A DNA stretch of 16,231 nucleotides from an archaeon (GCA_016550415.1 JABXGU010000209.1:1-16231); one strand, 5' to 3'. Shown: positions 1-7,460, counted from the stretch's first letter. The notes: generated by a model not told the origin, from the letters alone. Numbers and translations are program-made.

Positions 1-420
1 AATTGGGTCTTTAGCGGAAGCAACTGGAATGATACCTTTGACAAGAAGATCACCGAGGGGGAATTTGTTTTGATAGTCTGTTACATAGTCTGTTGCCCGA
101 GTATCAAGCCATAGTATTGTCTTTCGTAGGGGCTGTCCCTTCTCATCCACGGGAATAACAGATAGCATCATAGCGTCTAGCGTGAAGGCAGAGACATCAC
201 GAGGGCTAATCTTGGTTTGTTTCATGATTTTATTTGTCGTTGCCTTTATTGCATTCCAATAATCTTGAGGATTTTGTTCAGCCCAACCTTTGTGCGGATA
301 TTCCACCTGATATGATTGGCGAGCTGTGCCAACCACATTGCCATTCAAATCGATGATACTAGTTTTGGTTGCGCTGGTTCCCAGGTCGCTAGCTATAATA
401 TATTTATCAGGTATAGCCAT
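1..420 (-). CDS. FGGY-family carbohydrate kinase, N-terminal part (runs off left edge)
   Basis: I translated this open frame from the ATG at 418-420 to the window edge: 140 codons with no stop. Near the N-terminus it has the phosphate-binding loop DLGTSATKTSIID, followed by GWAEQNPQDYW and ILWLDTRATD. These match the xylulokinase/gluconokinase/glycerol kinase (FGGY) family, whose members are about 500 residues, so roughly the first quarter is present. The family phosphorylates sugars or polyols with ATP in the cytoplasm; the substrate cannot be told from this part. The AGGAGG upstream lies only one base from the ATG, closer than a normal ribosome binding site, and no other in-frame ATG precedes the ATP-binding loop. 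A TATA-like element lies about 50 bp upstream. It is transcribed in the same direction as the aminotransferase at 568-1659 but probably from its own promoter, since a T-rich terminator separates them. Confidence 0.88.
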   Translation of the reverse strand, partial: MAIPDKYIIASDLGTSATKTSIIDLNGNVVGTARQSYQVEYPHKGWAEQNPQDYWNAIKATTNKIMKQTKISPRDVSAFTLDAMMLSVIPVDEKGQPLRKTILWLDTRATDYVTDYQNKFPLGDLLVKGIIPVASAKDPI

Positions 421-436
421 CCCTCCTGAATAGGAG
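421..436 (-). promoter_or_regulatory. Shine-Dalgarno of the sugar kinase, inside a short inverted repeat
   Basis: On the minus strand the sequence before the ATG reads CTCCT-ATTC-AGGAG-GG-ATG. The AGGAG ribosome-binding motif is an exact complement of CTCCT four bases upstream, so the mRNA could fold a 5-bp hairpin hiding the motif. Spacing to the ATG is unusually short. The complementarity is seen directly; any regulatory role is inference, and such a short stem can occur by chance. Confidence 0.35.
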
Positions 437-466
437 TAAAACAAACTGTTGATAAGAGAATGCTTG

Positions 467-475
467 AATTTATAG
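467..475 (-). promoter_or_regulatory. TATA-like promoter element of the FGGY kinase
   Basis: The minus strand reads CTATAAATT here, a good match to an archaeal TATA box. It lies about 47 bp upstream of the kinase ATG at 420. A start site about 25 bp downstream would leave a leader of roughly 25 nt that includes the AGGAGG motif. Confidence 0.45.
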
Positions 476-525
476 ATAATACTAGCTGATTACCCTACGG
501 ATCCACCACAAAATGCCATACCGAG

Positions 526-541
526 ATATAAAAGAAAAAAG
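526..541 (-). terminator. T-rich terminator after the HisC-family gene
   Basis: About 27 bases after the aminotransferase stop codon, the minus strand carries CACTTTTTTCTTTTAT, a strong T tract. Archaeal RNA polymerase commonly terminates at such tracts without a hairpin. It separates the aminotransferase from the kinase downstream on the same strand. Confidence 0.5.
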
Positions 542-567
542 TGAAAATTCCTCTTATATCATGTAGA

Positions 568-1659
568 TTAGAGGATTTCAGAGATTGCACGTACACAAGC
601 CTTGTTCTGGTCCATTGTACCAACAGTTATTCGAATAAATTGACCCTCCAGCCCTGCCTTCCCAGAATAATCTCTTACGATAATGCCGCGTTCGATGAGT
701 TTCTGAGTAATATCATAGGATGAGATATTGGGTGCTTTGAATTGACAGAGCACGAAGTTAGCCTTGGAGGGAAAGGCGTGAACATCAGAAAGCCGATTAA
801 GTTCATCTTCAAGGTACCTGCGACCTGCCCTTATCTCACGCTGTACAAATTCTAAATAGTCCTTGTCTTCAAGGGCGGCAATGGCTCCAATGGCAGTCAG
901 GGAGTTTACAGGGAAATGGTGAAGTACCTTGGTTAGGTATGTGGCAAGTTGGGGGGTCGTGATTGCATAGCCAAGCCGTAAACCAGCGAACCCAAAGGCT
1001 TTGGCGAAGGTTCGCGTCACAACAAGATTAGAGTAATTATTTACAAGATGGGCAAGGGTCTCATCTGAGAATTCAAAATAAGCTTCGTCTAGAACAACTA
1101 AGAGGTTCTCTTCAAGGATGCGTCGAAAATCAGCTTCGCCAATGCAGTTGCCCACAGGATTGTTGGGGCTCACAATCACAAGAACCTTAGTTTTTGGTGT
1201 AATTGCATCAAGGATATTATCTATATTCCAAGAATAGTCAGGAGGCAAACGTGGAGCCAACTGAGCAGCCCCACCACAGATTTTGAGACGAATACGATAT
1301 GGACCATAATCAGGGGGTACAAAGAGAACAGAGTCACCAGTCTCGATGAAACCATAATAAAAAGCGTCAATGAATTGGGTTGAGCCATTAGCTACTGCTA
1401 AATGATTGTCGGTAAAACCTGTATATTTTGCTAGAGCTTGTTTTAGGTCGTAGTATGAAGAGTCAGGATAAAGGTGTGCTTTGGGTAGCATATCGATAAT
1501 AGCTTGCCGCACTTTGGGCGAAATCCCAAATGGAATTTCATTACCCATCAGACGCGTGTAATCAGACCGAACTTCATATAGCATTCTTAATATTGCGGTT
1601 GGGCTGTAGGGCTCACTTTCAAGGATATAGGGTTTTAGTAGATGCGAGATATCACCCAT
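568..1659 (-). CDS. hisC: Histidinol-phosphate aminotransferase family protein (PLP fold type I)
   Basis: This 363-residue protein has the usual HisC length. Its N-terminal part shows NEIPFGISPKV (about residues 40-50), close to the HisC substrate motif NENPFGPSP. PLP-binding elements follow: SPNNPVG (164-170), DEAYFEF (191-197) with the Asp and Tyr that contact PLP, and TFAKAFGFAGLRLGY (217-231), in which Lys220 should form the Schiff base and Arg228 bind the phosphate. The C-terminal FIRITVGT is also typical. HisC converts imidazole-acetol phosphate to histidinol phosphate with glutamate. Family members often also transaminate aromatic amino acids. No other his gene is in the window, while iorAB and an acyl-CoA synthetase are, so an aromatic or general aminotransferase role is possible; I cannot decide from sequence alone. 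The ATG at 1657-1659 is used. A T-rich terminator follows the stop. Confidence 0.85.
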   Translation of the reverse strand: MGDISHLLKPYILESEPYSPTAILRMLYEVRSDYTRLMGNEIPFGISPKVRQAIIDMLPKAHLYPDSSYYDLKQALAKYTGFTDNHLAVANGSTQFIDAFYYGFIETGDSVLFVPPDYGPYRIRLKICGGAAQLAPRLPPDYSWNIDNILDAITPKTKVLVIVSPNNPVGNCIGEADFRRILEENLLVVLDEAYFEFSDETLAHLVNNYSNLVVTRTFAKAFGFAGLRLGYAITTPQLATYLTKVLHHFPVNSLTAIGAIAALEDKDYLEFVQREIRAGRRYLEDELNRLSDVHAFPSKANFVLCQFKAPNISSYDITQKLIERGIIVRDYSGKAGLEGQFIRITVGTMDQNKACVRAISEIL

Positions 1660-1710
1660 TCACAAAATCCCACCATATGGATTATTATTTCATCTAGTCA
1701 GCAACTTTGA

Positions 1711-1720
1711 ATTCTTAAAA
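1711..1720 (-). promoter_or_regulatory. TATA-like element upstream of the HisC-family gene
   Basis: The minus strand reads TTTTAAGAAT about 52 bp upstream of the aminotransferase ATG. This would place a start site near 1690 with a leader of about 30 nt. The 183-bp gap 1660-1842 holds the divergent promoters of this gene and the M32 carboxypeptidase; nothing else was recognised in it. Confidence 0.35.
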
Positions 1721-1770
1721 TGAAATGGTTGTTCGCAAAAAACTAATCCACTTCTAGGAATTACCTGATA

Positions 1771-1803
1771 GAATATATTTTGACCTACCAACTGTCTTTT
1801 AAG
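1771..1803 (+). promoter_or_regulatory. Promoter region of the M32 carboxypeptidase (two TATA candidates)
   Basis: Two TATA-like stretches lie upstream of the carboxypeptidase: GAATATATTTT at 1771-1781 and CTTTTAAG at 1796-1803. The second would put transcription start near 1826, just ahead of the candidate start codons. The first would give a leader of about 40 nt. I cannot choose between them by eye. Confidence 0.3.
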
Positions 1804-1842
1804 GTAGAGATTAGCATGTGATTCGAAACAGTAGCAGGTCTT

Positions 1843-3378
1843 ATGGAGCAAAAGAAGATGGCAGCTTATGATGATCTTATAGCAAAAGTGAGAGAAATTT
1901 CGCTAATCGAAACAATTGGCCAAATTATGAATTGGGATATGGAAGTGTATATTCCGCCAGCAGCATTTCAGCAGCGCGGCGAGCAGATGGCCATGCTCCA
2001 GCGATTACAGCACCGCTTGTTGACAAACCCAGAAATTGGGAAACTGCTGAATGAACTTGAACAGAAAACCACCTTTGAAAAGTTGAATTCTGTACAGCAA
2101 AGGAATATCCTTCTTGCTCGAAAAGCGTATGATGAAGCAACAAAAATTCCTGAAGAACTATTGGCAGCACTCGCTAAGCAACGCACCATAGCTGTCAATG
2201 TTTGGAGAAAAGCAAAGACAGCAAAGGATTGGTCCATTTTTGAACCTGATTTATTGAAACTAGTAGACCTGGTGAAACAGCGTGCAGAGATTCTAATGAA
2301 AGTTAATAATTTGGCTACACCCTATGATGCTCTTATCGATATATTTGAGCCCAAGATGAACCAAGACACTATTGCCCGCGTCTTCAGCGATCTCCGTATT
2401 CGCTTGGTCCCACTTGCCGATCGCTGCATTAAAGCATCTAAGAGCGTAGACACTAAATTCCTTAAACGCCCCATATCTATCGATAACCAGCGGCGTATTT
2501 CAAATGCTATAACAAGTTTCATAGATTATGATATTGCATCGCCAGAAGCGGGAGGTCGAATTGATGAAACTGAACATCCATTCACTACTGGCTACTACTC
2601 AGATGTACGAATCACTACTCATTATTATGAGAAGAATTTTACATCATCGCTATACTCCGTATTACATGAAGGAGGACATGCAATCTATGAGCAAAATTAT
2701 CCTCCAGAGTGGAAGTTTCAGCCAATAGGGGATGCAGCCAGTTATGGCATTCATGAATCCCAATCCCGGTTTGTTGAAAACGTTGTCGGGCGATCCCCAG
2801 AATTTGTCCGCTTCTTCTTACCAAAAATCAATAAAATAACTGGAGGAGTTTTCAAAGACATTAGTGTAAGTGACTTTGTTCGTGCGATCAACACGGTAAA
2901 ACGCTCAAAAATCCGAATCGAAGCAGATGAGGTAACCTACTCACTCCATGTCATTATCCGGTTTGAAATTGAAAGAGACTTATTCAATGGTAAAATCAGT
3001 GTTAAAGAATTGCCAAATATCTGGAATGAGAAGTATGAAGACTATCTGGGTATCGCAATCAAGGATGATGCTGAAGGAGCATTACAGGATATTCATTGGG
3101 CCAGCGGATATTTTGGTTATTTCCCATCATATGCACTGGGCAATATCTATGGAGGCCAGTTCCTGGCTGTAATGCAACGTGACTTACCTGATTGGCAAAG
3201 AGAAATTGCTGCTGGCAAGTTTAGCACCGTGAAACAATGGATGGTAGATCATATTCATCAAAAGGGCAGATTATATGATCCAGAGGAATTGGTCTACAAA
3301 GTTACCGGAGAACGATTGAACGCACAACACTTCTTTGACTACTTAGAAAACAAATACAAGAAGCTGTTCAAAATCTAA
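1843..3378 (+). CDS. M32 family metallocarboxypeptidase (carboxypeptidase Taq)
   Basis: At 511 residues it has the full family length of about 500. Family signatures appear in order: EHPF (244-247), DVRITTHYYEKNF (254-266), the zinc motif HEGGH (275-279, an HEXXH) and GIHESQSR (302-309), whose Glu305 is the expected third zinc ligand. Further on are LGIAIKDDAEGALQDIHW and GYFPSYALGNIYGGQ, both typical of M32. The enzyme removes C-terminal amino acids from peptides in the cytoplasm using a metal-activated water. No signal peptide is visible, in line with intracellular peptide turnover. The first ATG (1843) has only a weak AGGT upstream. The ATG at 1858 (Met6) has GGAG nine bases before it and may be the real start; the difference is five residues. 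The DUF362 gene starts about 50 bp downstream on the same strand. Confidence 0.95.
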   Translation: MEQKKMAAYDDLIAKVREISLIETIGQIMNWDMEVYIPPAAFQQRGEQMAMLQRLQHRLLTNPEIGKLLNELEQKTTFEKLNSVQQRNILLARKAYDEATKIPEELLAALAKQRTIAVNVWRKAKTAKDWSIFEPDLLKLVDLVKQRAEILMKVNNLATPYDALIDIFEPKMNQDTIARVFSDLRIRLVPLADRCIKASKSVDTKFLKRPISIDNQRRISNAITSFIDYDIASPEAGGRIDETEHPFTTGYYSDVRITTHYYEKNFTSSLYSVLHEGGHAIYEQNYPPEWKFQPIGDAASYGIHESQSRFVENVVGRSPEFVRFFLPKINKITGGVFKDISVSDFVRAINTVKRSKIRIEADEVTYSLHVIIRFEIERDLFNGKISVKELPNIWNEKYEDYLGIAIKDDAEGALQDIHWASGYFGYFPSYALGNIYGGQFLAVMQRDLPDWQREIAAGKFSTVKQWMVDHIHQKGRLYDPEELVYKVTGERLNAQHFFDYLENKYKKLFKI

Positions 3379-3431
3379 TCTTAGAGAATTCAGGTATTCC
3401 TTAGGATAGCAAAGGCAATCCATTTAATTAT

Positions 3432-4325
3432 GTGGAGTGTTTCGTAGCCTCTGTGAACGCAATAACTCAGAAGTCTACAACTGCATCACCCAACCACAAG
3501 AATCCATTCCTTGTCGGTCGTGTTCTAGCGAATGGTGATTTACGAGCAAGTATTGAAAAAGTAGTCAATTTAGTGGGCGGTTTCCGTCAGGTAATTAATC
3601 CAGGTGATACAGTCACAATTAAGCCCAACCTGAATACAGCTGATCCCTTTCCAGCGTCAAGTGACCCCCATTTCATAAAAGCGTTAGGTGAAGCCATCTT
3701 GGATGCCGGTGCTTCGAAGCTCCGCATCGTCGATAGCTCAACATTGCGAGTCTCAACCCGAAAGGTAGCAGAAAAAATTGGCTTGACTACCGTAGCTGAG
3801 GAGCTAAATGCAGAACTAATTTTTCTTGACGAACATCCCTGGGTGAAGCAGAAGTTCCCTCAGGCTAAACACTTAAAGACAGCCTCCATCGGGAAACCGG
3901 CTTTGGATTGTGAGAAATTAGTCTTAGCACCCTGTCTCAAAACCCATAGATTTGCCCGATTCACAGCAAGTTTGAAGCTGTTTGTTGGCTGGATGAAACC
4001 CCAAGATCGATTTAAGATGCATCTTGGTAAGCTCGAGTACAAGCTTGTAGATCTTGCCTCATTCTTTCAACCTGCGCTAATTGTTATGGATGCACGCAAA
4101 TGCTTCGTTACAAATGGTCCCACATCAGGACAGATTGAAACTCCCAACGTGATAATGGCAAGCCATGATATGGTAGCAATTGACGTTGTGGGAGTGCGAA
4201 TCTTGCAAAGTTATAATGCGAACAACAGATTAGATCTTCCCATTTGGGAATTACCCCAGATACAACACGCAGTTGCCCTAGGTTTGGGAGCATCAAAAGA
4301 CGAAGATATACGTGTTATAGAGTAG
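3432..4325 (+). CDS. DUF362 domain-containing protein
   Basis: A 297-residue protein carrying the DUF362 pattern throughout: GDTVTIKPNLN (about residues 58-68), LRIVDSS, then CLKTHRFARFTASLKLFVGWMKP, the ngP-G element (NGPTSGQ) and MASHDMVAIDVVGV. The family's biochemical role is poorly defined; some members are fused to ferredoxin domains. Here no CxxCxxC cluster is present, so this is the short form without iron-sulfur domains. No ATG fits the frame near the N-terminus: the start is a GTG at 3432 or 3453. The region before LVGRVLANGDLRASIEKVV looks non-conserved, so the start is uncertain. GGAG at 3434-3437 is 15 bases from the second GTG, too far for a clear choice. It may be cotranscribed with the M32 gene 53 bp upstream. 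Confidence 0.85.
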   Translation: MECFVASVNAITQKSTTASPNHKNPFLVGRVLANGDLRASIEKVVNLVGGFRQVINPGDTVTIKPNLNTADPFPASSDPHFIKALGEAILDAGASKLRIVDSSTLRVSTRKVAEKIGLTTVAEELNAELIFLDEHPWVKQKFPQAKHLKTASIGKPALDCEKLVLAPCLKTHRFARFTASLKLFVGWMKPQDRFKMHLGKLEYKLVDLASFFQPALIVMDARKCFVTNGPTSGQIETPNVIMASHDMVAIDVVGVRILQSYNANNRLDLPIWELPQIQHAVALGLGASKDEDIRVIE

Positions 4326-4348
4326 CCTAAATGGAATTAATCACTGTA

Positions 4349-4383
4349 CTAGCTACGAGTTTTTGTGGGCTATAAATAGCTAG
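4349..4383. repeat. 7-bp inverted repeat after the DUF362 gene
   Basis: CTAGCTA at 4349-4355 is exactly complementary to TAGCTAG at 4377-4383, with 21 bp between that include a TTTTT run. It begins 24 bp after the DUF362 stop. It may mark transcript end structure or be chance. The surrounding 235-bp gap (4326-4560) also holds the promoter near 4521; nothing else was recognised there. Confidence 0.3.
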
Positions 4384-4520
4384 ATGCCATTGGATGAATG
4401 GTGAAAATGGTGTATCCCCCAAATCCTGGCGGACCTTGTTTCTAACTCCATTAAATCATAATTCTCCGAGTTACTTCTGATATTCAAAGAGACTGTACTT
4501 TTGCAAAAAATAGAGAAAGC

Positions 4521-4531
4521 CTTTTAAATAA
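4521..4531 (+). promoter_or_regulatory. TATA box of the 4561-7112 gene block
   Basis: CTTTTAAATAA is a strong archaeal TATA match, preceded by a purine-rich GAGAAAG that could be the BRE. Transcription would start about 25 bp downstream, near 4552, only some 5-10 bases before the ATG at 4561. The first gene would therefore be nearly leaderless, which agrees with the lack of a Shine-Dalgarno motif before it. Confidence 0.6.
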
Positions 4532-4560
4532 ACCAAAATCCGCAGAAACACGTTGCTACT

Positions 4561-5787
4561 ATGACATCAATTGGTCTACGATTATGGGAGAAGTTACTCT
4601 ACAGAGTAGTAATCATTTTACTGATTCTCGTGGCTTTGCAAGCACTTCTATTTGTGGTATTAACTGCTTTAGGATTTATTCCTCCACGCCTTGCAGACAT
4701 ATCACCCATCCAATTGTTGGCAATACTAGTTTGCTCTGCAAGCATAACTTTACTTGCGGTTTTAGGAGCACCCGCATTTATCGACCGCCGAGAATTGGTC
4801 AGGCACGATGGAAATTTTTTGCAGATGGTGATTCCTCTTAGAGTGGAGCACGAGTGCATAATCTTCCAGTATGGCAAACGTTTCCTTGGATTGGGATTTA
4901 TCCTTCTCCCCCAAAAATGGGAGGATAATACTGTCAATATATTTCTCAAGACACTTGCAGAACTAGAATGCTCTGGAACATTACGGATTACACGAGACCA
5001 TGAGGGACAAATATTTCGATTTTTTGTCGTGAGCTGTTGGACAGATGATTTGGATCAGCTAATGAGTGAAATAGCCAAAACCTGCAAAACTGTTCACGAA
5101 GGATTAACTGAAAGGGGTGTACATTCAGAGTGGGTCAAGGATAAATTGGGTGTTGAGCAGCTCTACTGGTTATGTGTTTTGGGCAAAGGGTTTGGAGATG
5201 ATGTTCTACTCCACTGTGAGGAAAACCTGGTGGAAACACAGATTGGTGATGAAAAATCACGTTTACTTGTTGCCCTGAATCTGCTACATGACCATTATAT
5301 GGTGGGACAGCAAAAACATTCGCAGATTGAAGTTCTTGACATTCTTAGCAAGAAACGCCCATTTTTGCTCTCTTTTTCATTACAATTAATCGCTCCAGAT
5401 ATTGTGGCAAAAATACTAAGGCAGACAGCGATGGACGCGCCTGAGCTTAGCTTGCTTGTAGAAGCATTGGGTGAAACAACAATGCTTCAAGCGTATGGAG
5501 AAACTAATACAGCCAAAATTAGCGAGGTTGCAACCCTTCTGGCGGGACGCAAAGAAGGTCTATGGCAATATAGCTACCACCTCATTTGTAAGCTAACAGA
5601 CGCACCAATCCTTACAGGCTCACTTGAATCAGAGCCCCACCTTCTTAGCTGCAGAGGATTTGCAGAAATAGCAATTTGTCATCCAACGGATCATCAATGG
5701 ATTAACACAAGCAGATTAATGAAAATTCTAGCAACGGACTCTATCTCACAGGAAAAAAATTCTGATGATTCGTCTAATGGGAGGTGA
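4561..5787 (+). CDS. Membrane-anchored protein of unknown function (TraC/VirB4 N-terminal-like, no ATPase)
   Basis: A 408-residue protein not recognised with certainty. Two hydrophobic helices lie at about residues 14-39 and 50-73, probably a membrane hairpin, and the rest is soluble. Residues about 85-210 contain FLGLGFILLP, then FLKTLAELECSG and IFRFFVVSCW followed by a helical stretch. Residues 262-350 look like a second unit (RPFLLSFSLQL, LWQYSYHLI), ending in LLSCRGFAEIAICHPTD (361-377). By eye this two-part layout with a closing 'LLS..e.A.i.hpP'-like segment resembles the N-terminal non-ATPase half of TraC/VirB4-type proteins, but there is no Walker A or B motif. It seems to have a diverged copy downstream (5793-7112). 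The start is supported by the TATA box 30-40 bp upstream. The 3' end holds GGAGGTGA, the ribosome binding site of the next gene. Confidence 0.75.
   Translation: MTSIGLRLWEKLLYRVVIILLILVALQALLFVVLTALGFIPPRLADISPIQLLAILVCSASITLLAVLGAPAFIDRRELVRHDGNFLQMVIPLRVEHECIIFQYGKRFLGLGFILLPQKWEDNTVNIFLKTLAELECSGTLRITRDHEGQIFRFFVVSCWTDDLDQLMSEIAKTCKTVHEGLTERGVHSEWVKDKLGVEQLYWLCVLGKGFGDDVLLHCEENLVETQIGDEKSRLLVALNLLHDHYMVGQQKHSQIEVLDILSKKRPFLLSFSLQLIAPDIVAKILRQTAMDAPELSLLVEALGETTMLQAYGETNTAKISEVATLLAGRKEGLWQYSYHLICKLTDAPILTGSLESEPHLLSCRGFAEIAICHPTDHQWINTSRLMKILATDSISQEKNSDDSSNGR
5780..5787 (+). promoter_or_regulatory. Shine-Dalgarno deciding the start at 5793
   Basis: GGAGGTGA overlaps the stop of the preceding gene. 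It lies 5-8 bases before the ATG at 5793, an ideal spacing. The GTG at 5784 and ATG at 5787 lie inside the motif itself and are unlikely starts. Confidence 0.6.
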
Positions 5788-5792
5788 TGAGG

Positions 5793-6380
5793 ATGGGATT
5801 ATTTTTCTCTTTCATCAAGACAATCGTAAAACTTGGAGTCGCAGTAATTGGAGCCTTCTTCTTACAGGGAGTTAGTGTCTTTCTATTGAGCTTTGTTCCA
5901 CTACCAGAGGCTTCACAAAATTTTGCGGTCACAATAGCTACAGGTTGTTTCTTCTTTGCATTCTTGGTTTTAGTATTTGGTCATAGCATACGGGCTATGA
6001 AATGGCCAATAATTGTTGGTGTAGGTTTAATTGCAATTACACTTGTCGCTGGAGTGATGCTAGCCACAAGCATGCTCATTTCAGGAAATCCAAACCTTTC
6101 TGTTTTATTGTTTGGAGATTTCATTGCAGTTTTTGTAATTATTTTATTCATTGACATTGAATGGCTGCGTGAACTTGGATTCATTAAACGTTCAAAATAC
6201 ATCACAGCCTTTGAAATCCATACAACACCAACCACCAATGAGGACACAACACGCGAACGTGTAAAATTTCAGCGAATACTAGCTAATTTAGCAGCACTCA
6301 ACATACCTCTGGGATTTCGTTTCCAGCACTTCCCTGTTGGACATTGCCGGCTATTTTTCTTCACCTGGGCACAAACATAA
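5793..6380 (+). CDS. Four-helix membrane protein, probably the 5' part of a split gene
   Basis: A 195-residue protein of unknown family, starting at the ATG served by GGAGGTGA. Four hydrophobic helices occupy about residues 7-35, 42-66, 71-96 and 101-121 (counted from this ATG). The tail is soluble and holds FQRILANLAALN and GHCRLFFFTW. That tail lines up by eye with FLKTLAELECSG and IFRFFVVSCW of the upstream protein with about one residue of gap. It ends at a TAA (6378-6380) right after FFFTWAQT, in the middle of what is a continuous domain in the upstream protein. The same frame stays open after the TAA and runs into the coding sequence annotated from 6447. Either this is one gene broken by a nonsense change or sequencing error, or a gene split into two cotranscribed pieces. 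Confidence 0.6.
   Translation: MGLFFSFIKTIVKLGVAVIGAFFLQGVSVFLLSFVPLPEASQNFAVTIATGCFFFAFLVLVFGHSIRAMKWPIIVGVGLIAITLVAGVMLATSMLISGNPNLSVLLFGDFIAVFVIILFIDIEWLRELGFIKRSKYITAFEIHTTPTTNEDTTRERVKFQRILANLAALNIPLGFRFQHFPVGHCRLFFFTWAQT
6378..6380 (+). other. In-frame TAA splitting one reading frame (5793-7112)
   Basis: The frame of the membrane protein and the frame of the 6447-7112 protein are the same. Only this TAA lies between them, and the 22 codons from 6381 to 6446 read KLLKQRQTRLHQIISVHLAG then VS. This linker aligns in position with the helical stretch after IFRFFVVSCW in the 4561-5787 protein. UAA is not a known pyrrolysine or selenocysteine codon, so a nonsense mutation, assembly error or real split is more likely than recoding. 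Confidence 0.6.
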
Positions 6381-6446
6381 AAACTCCTTAAACAAAGGCA
6401 GACTCGACTCCACCAAATAATCTCTGTACATCTAGCTGGAGTATCA

Positions 6447-7112
6447 ATGGACCCTCAGCCCTTACCATCACTCCAATTCCTTGCCGAACTTCCAGCCTCC
6501 ATCATTTTCTTATCAGGGTCACCAAGCGATGCAGGTGAAGGCTTTGATGCCCTAAAGACAGCCATCCAAACACTCCCGAAAAAAGTCAGTACAGAATCTT
6601 CCAAAATCATTGGGGGACATGCAATCCTGTTCCAAGTTTTTGCAGAGCCCCACCATTTTGGAAGGTTTGATTATTGGCTCTCTCGCCGACGTCTAAAACC
6701 TGAAATCCAAAAAGCATTACAATTACTAGCAGGAGAAGAACAAATCGCTGAAGGCATCCCGCCATCACCAGAACTTGCCCTAAAACTTGGTGAACCAAAA
6801 ACAGTATCTCAAGCACATCAAACACTAAAGAAAGCTAGACAACTCCAAGCACAACACCTTCTAAAAACAAGAGTTGTTCTAGTCTGCTGGCATCCCAACA
6901 GCCAAGAAGAAGCAAACAAAACAGCGCAAGCCATCGCAAAACGAATAACCAATGCACTACAGCCTATTACGCCAACAGAAGCAGTAACATTTCGAAGTCC
7001 CATAATTTTCAAAGGAAAAAGGCAAATACATCGTATTCTTCATGGTGCCCTAACAGGTCCGTCATATCTTCTTCAATCAGAAGAAGTTGCAACATATTTT
7101 GGAGTAAAGTAA
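6447..7112 (+). CDS. TraC/VirB4 N-terminal-like protein without ATPase, probable 3' part of split gene
   Basis: A 221-residue soluble protein, family not certain. It begins with FLAELPASIIFLSGSP (about 11-26), then a helical middle, then VVLVCWHPNSQEEANKTAQA and AIAKRI (about 143-167). It ends in GPSYLLQSEEVATYFGVK (204-221). The last element resembles the 'LsteELAtlfhlP' segment that in TraC/VirB4-like proteins sits just before the ATPase domain. Here the protein stops there, and the next gene is on the other strand, so no ATPase follows. The ATG at 6447 has GGAG five bases upstream, so separate translation is possible. The frame is also continuous with the membrane gene upstream apart from one TAA. 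Function is unknown; a scaffold or regulator of a membrane-linked DNA or protein transport ATPase is speculation. Confidence 0.6.
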   Translation: MDPQPLPSLQFLAELPASIIFLSGSPSDAGEGFDALKTAIQTLPKKVSTESSKIIGGHAILFQVFAEPHHFGRFDYWLSRRRLKPEIQKALQLLAGEEQIAEGIPPSPELALKLGEPKTVSQAHQTLKKARQLQAQHLLKTRVVLVCWHPNSQEEANKTAQAIAKRITNALQPITPTEAVTFRSPIIFKGKRQIHRILHGALTGPSYLLQSEEVATYFGVK

Positions 7113-7120
7113 CTTGGAAT

Positions 7121-7393
7121 TTAAGAACCTCGTTGTGGAAAAGGACAGGATTCTTTTGTAGTTTTGATACTCTTTACAATCTCCGTAATGAGGAAATTCC
7201 AAGTCGGTGGACCAAGGTTTAGTAGGGCTTGAATAAAGTTGTCCCAGCTCTGAGGACCTCGATTCAGCTTCTTCTCAAAAGCAGCCTTCATCACGCCTAG
7301 CTTGTTTTTGGTGGGAACGGTGACACCGATGGCAGTCCAACTCGTTTTTCCACTATCCTTAGTTTGCTTTCTTGTTCCACCTGCATTCGACAT
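7121..7393 (-). CDS. Small ribbon-helix-helix-like DNA-binding protein
   Basis: A 90-residue protein whose middle fits the ribbon-helix-helix pattern. A short strand at about 18-25 (SWTAIGVTV) is followed by helix A at 28-43 (TKNKLGVMKAAFEKKL), a turn, and helix B at 49-60 (SWDNFIQALLNL). RHH proteins bind DNA as dimers and often repress their own promoter or act as antitoxins. The N-terminus is short and charged; the C-terminal 30 residues have no recognised role. AGGAG lies eight bases before the ATG. An 8-bp inverted repeat at 7461-7486 lies in the shared upstream region with the divergent nuclease-like gene and could be its operator. The gene converges on the 6447-7112 gene with only eight bases between the stops. 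The RHH call rests on pattern, not a search. Confidence 0.65.
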   Translation of the reverse strand: MSNAGGTRKQTKDSGKTSWTAIGVTVPTKNKLGVMKAAFEKKLNRGPQSWDNFIQALLNLGPPTWNFLITEIVKSIKTTKESCPFPQRGS

Positions 7394-7460
7394 ACTGAAA
7401 TCTCCTGACCAATTATACTAAAATTATCATGGAAGATTAACAGATAAACTATTTCTAAGA

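Noticed and set aside
541..723. Short plus-strand open frame of 60 codons
   Set aside because: It lies over the 3' end of the HisC-family gene on the opposite strand and lacks a ribosome binding site and recognisable protein pattern.
4349..4383. Inverted repeat after DUF362 as an intrinsic hairpin terminator
   Set aside because: Arms are only 7 bp with a 21-bp spacer, and the T run is in the loop, not after the stem. Kept only as a weak repeat.
6378..6380. Recoding of the internal stop as pyrrolysine or selenocysteine
   Set aside because: Pyrrolysine uses UAG and selenocysteine uses UGA; this codon is UAA, and no characteristic downstream structure was seen.
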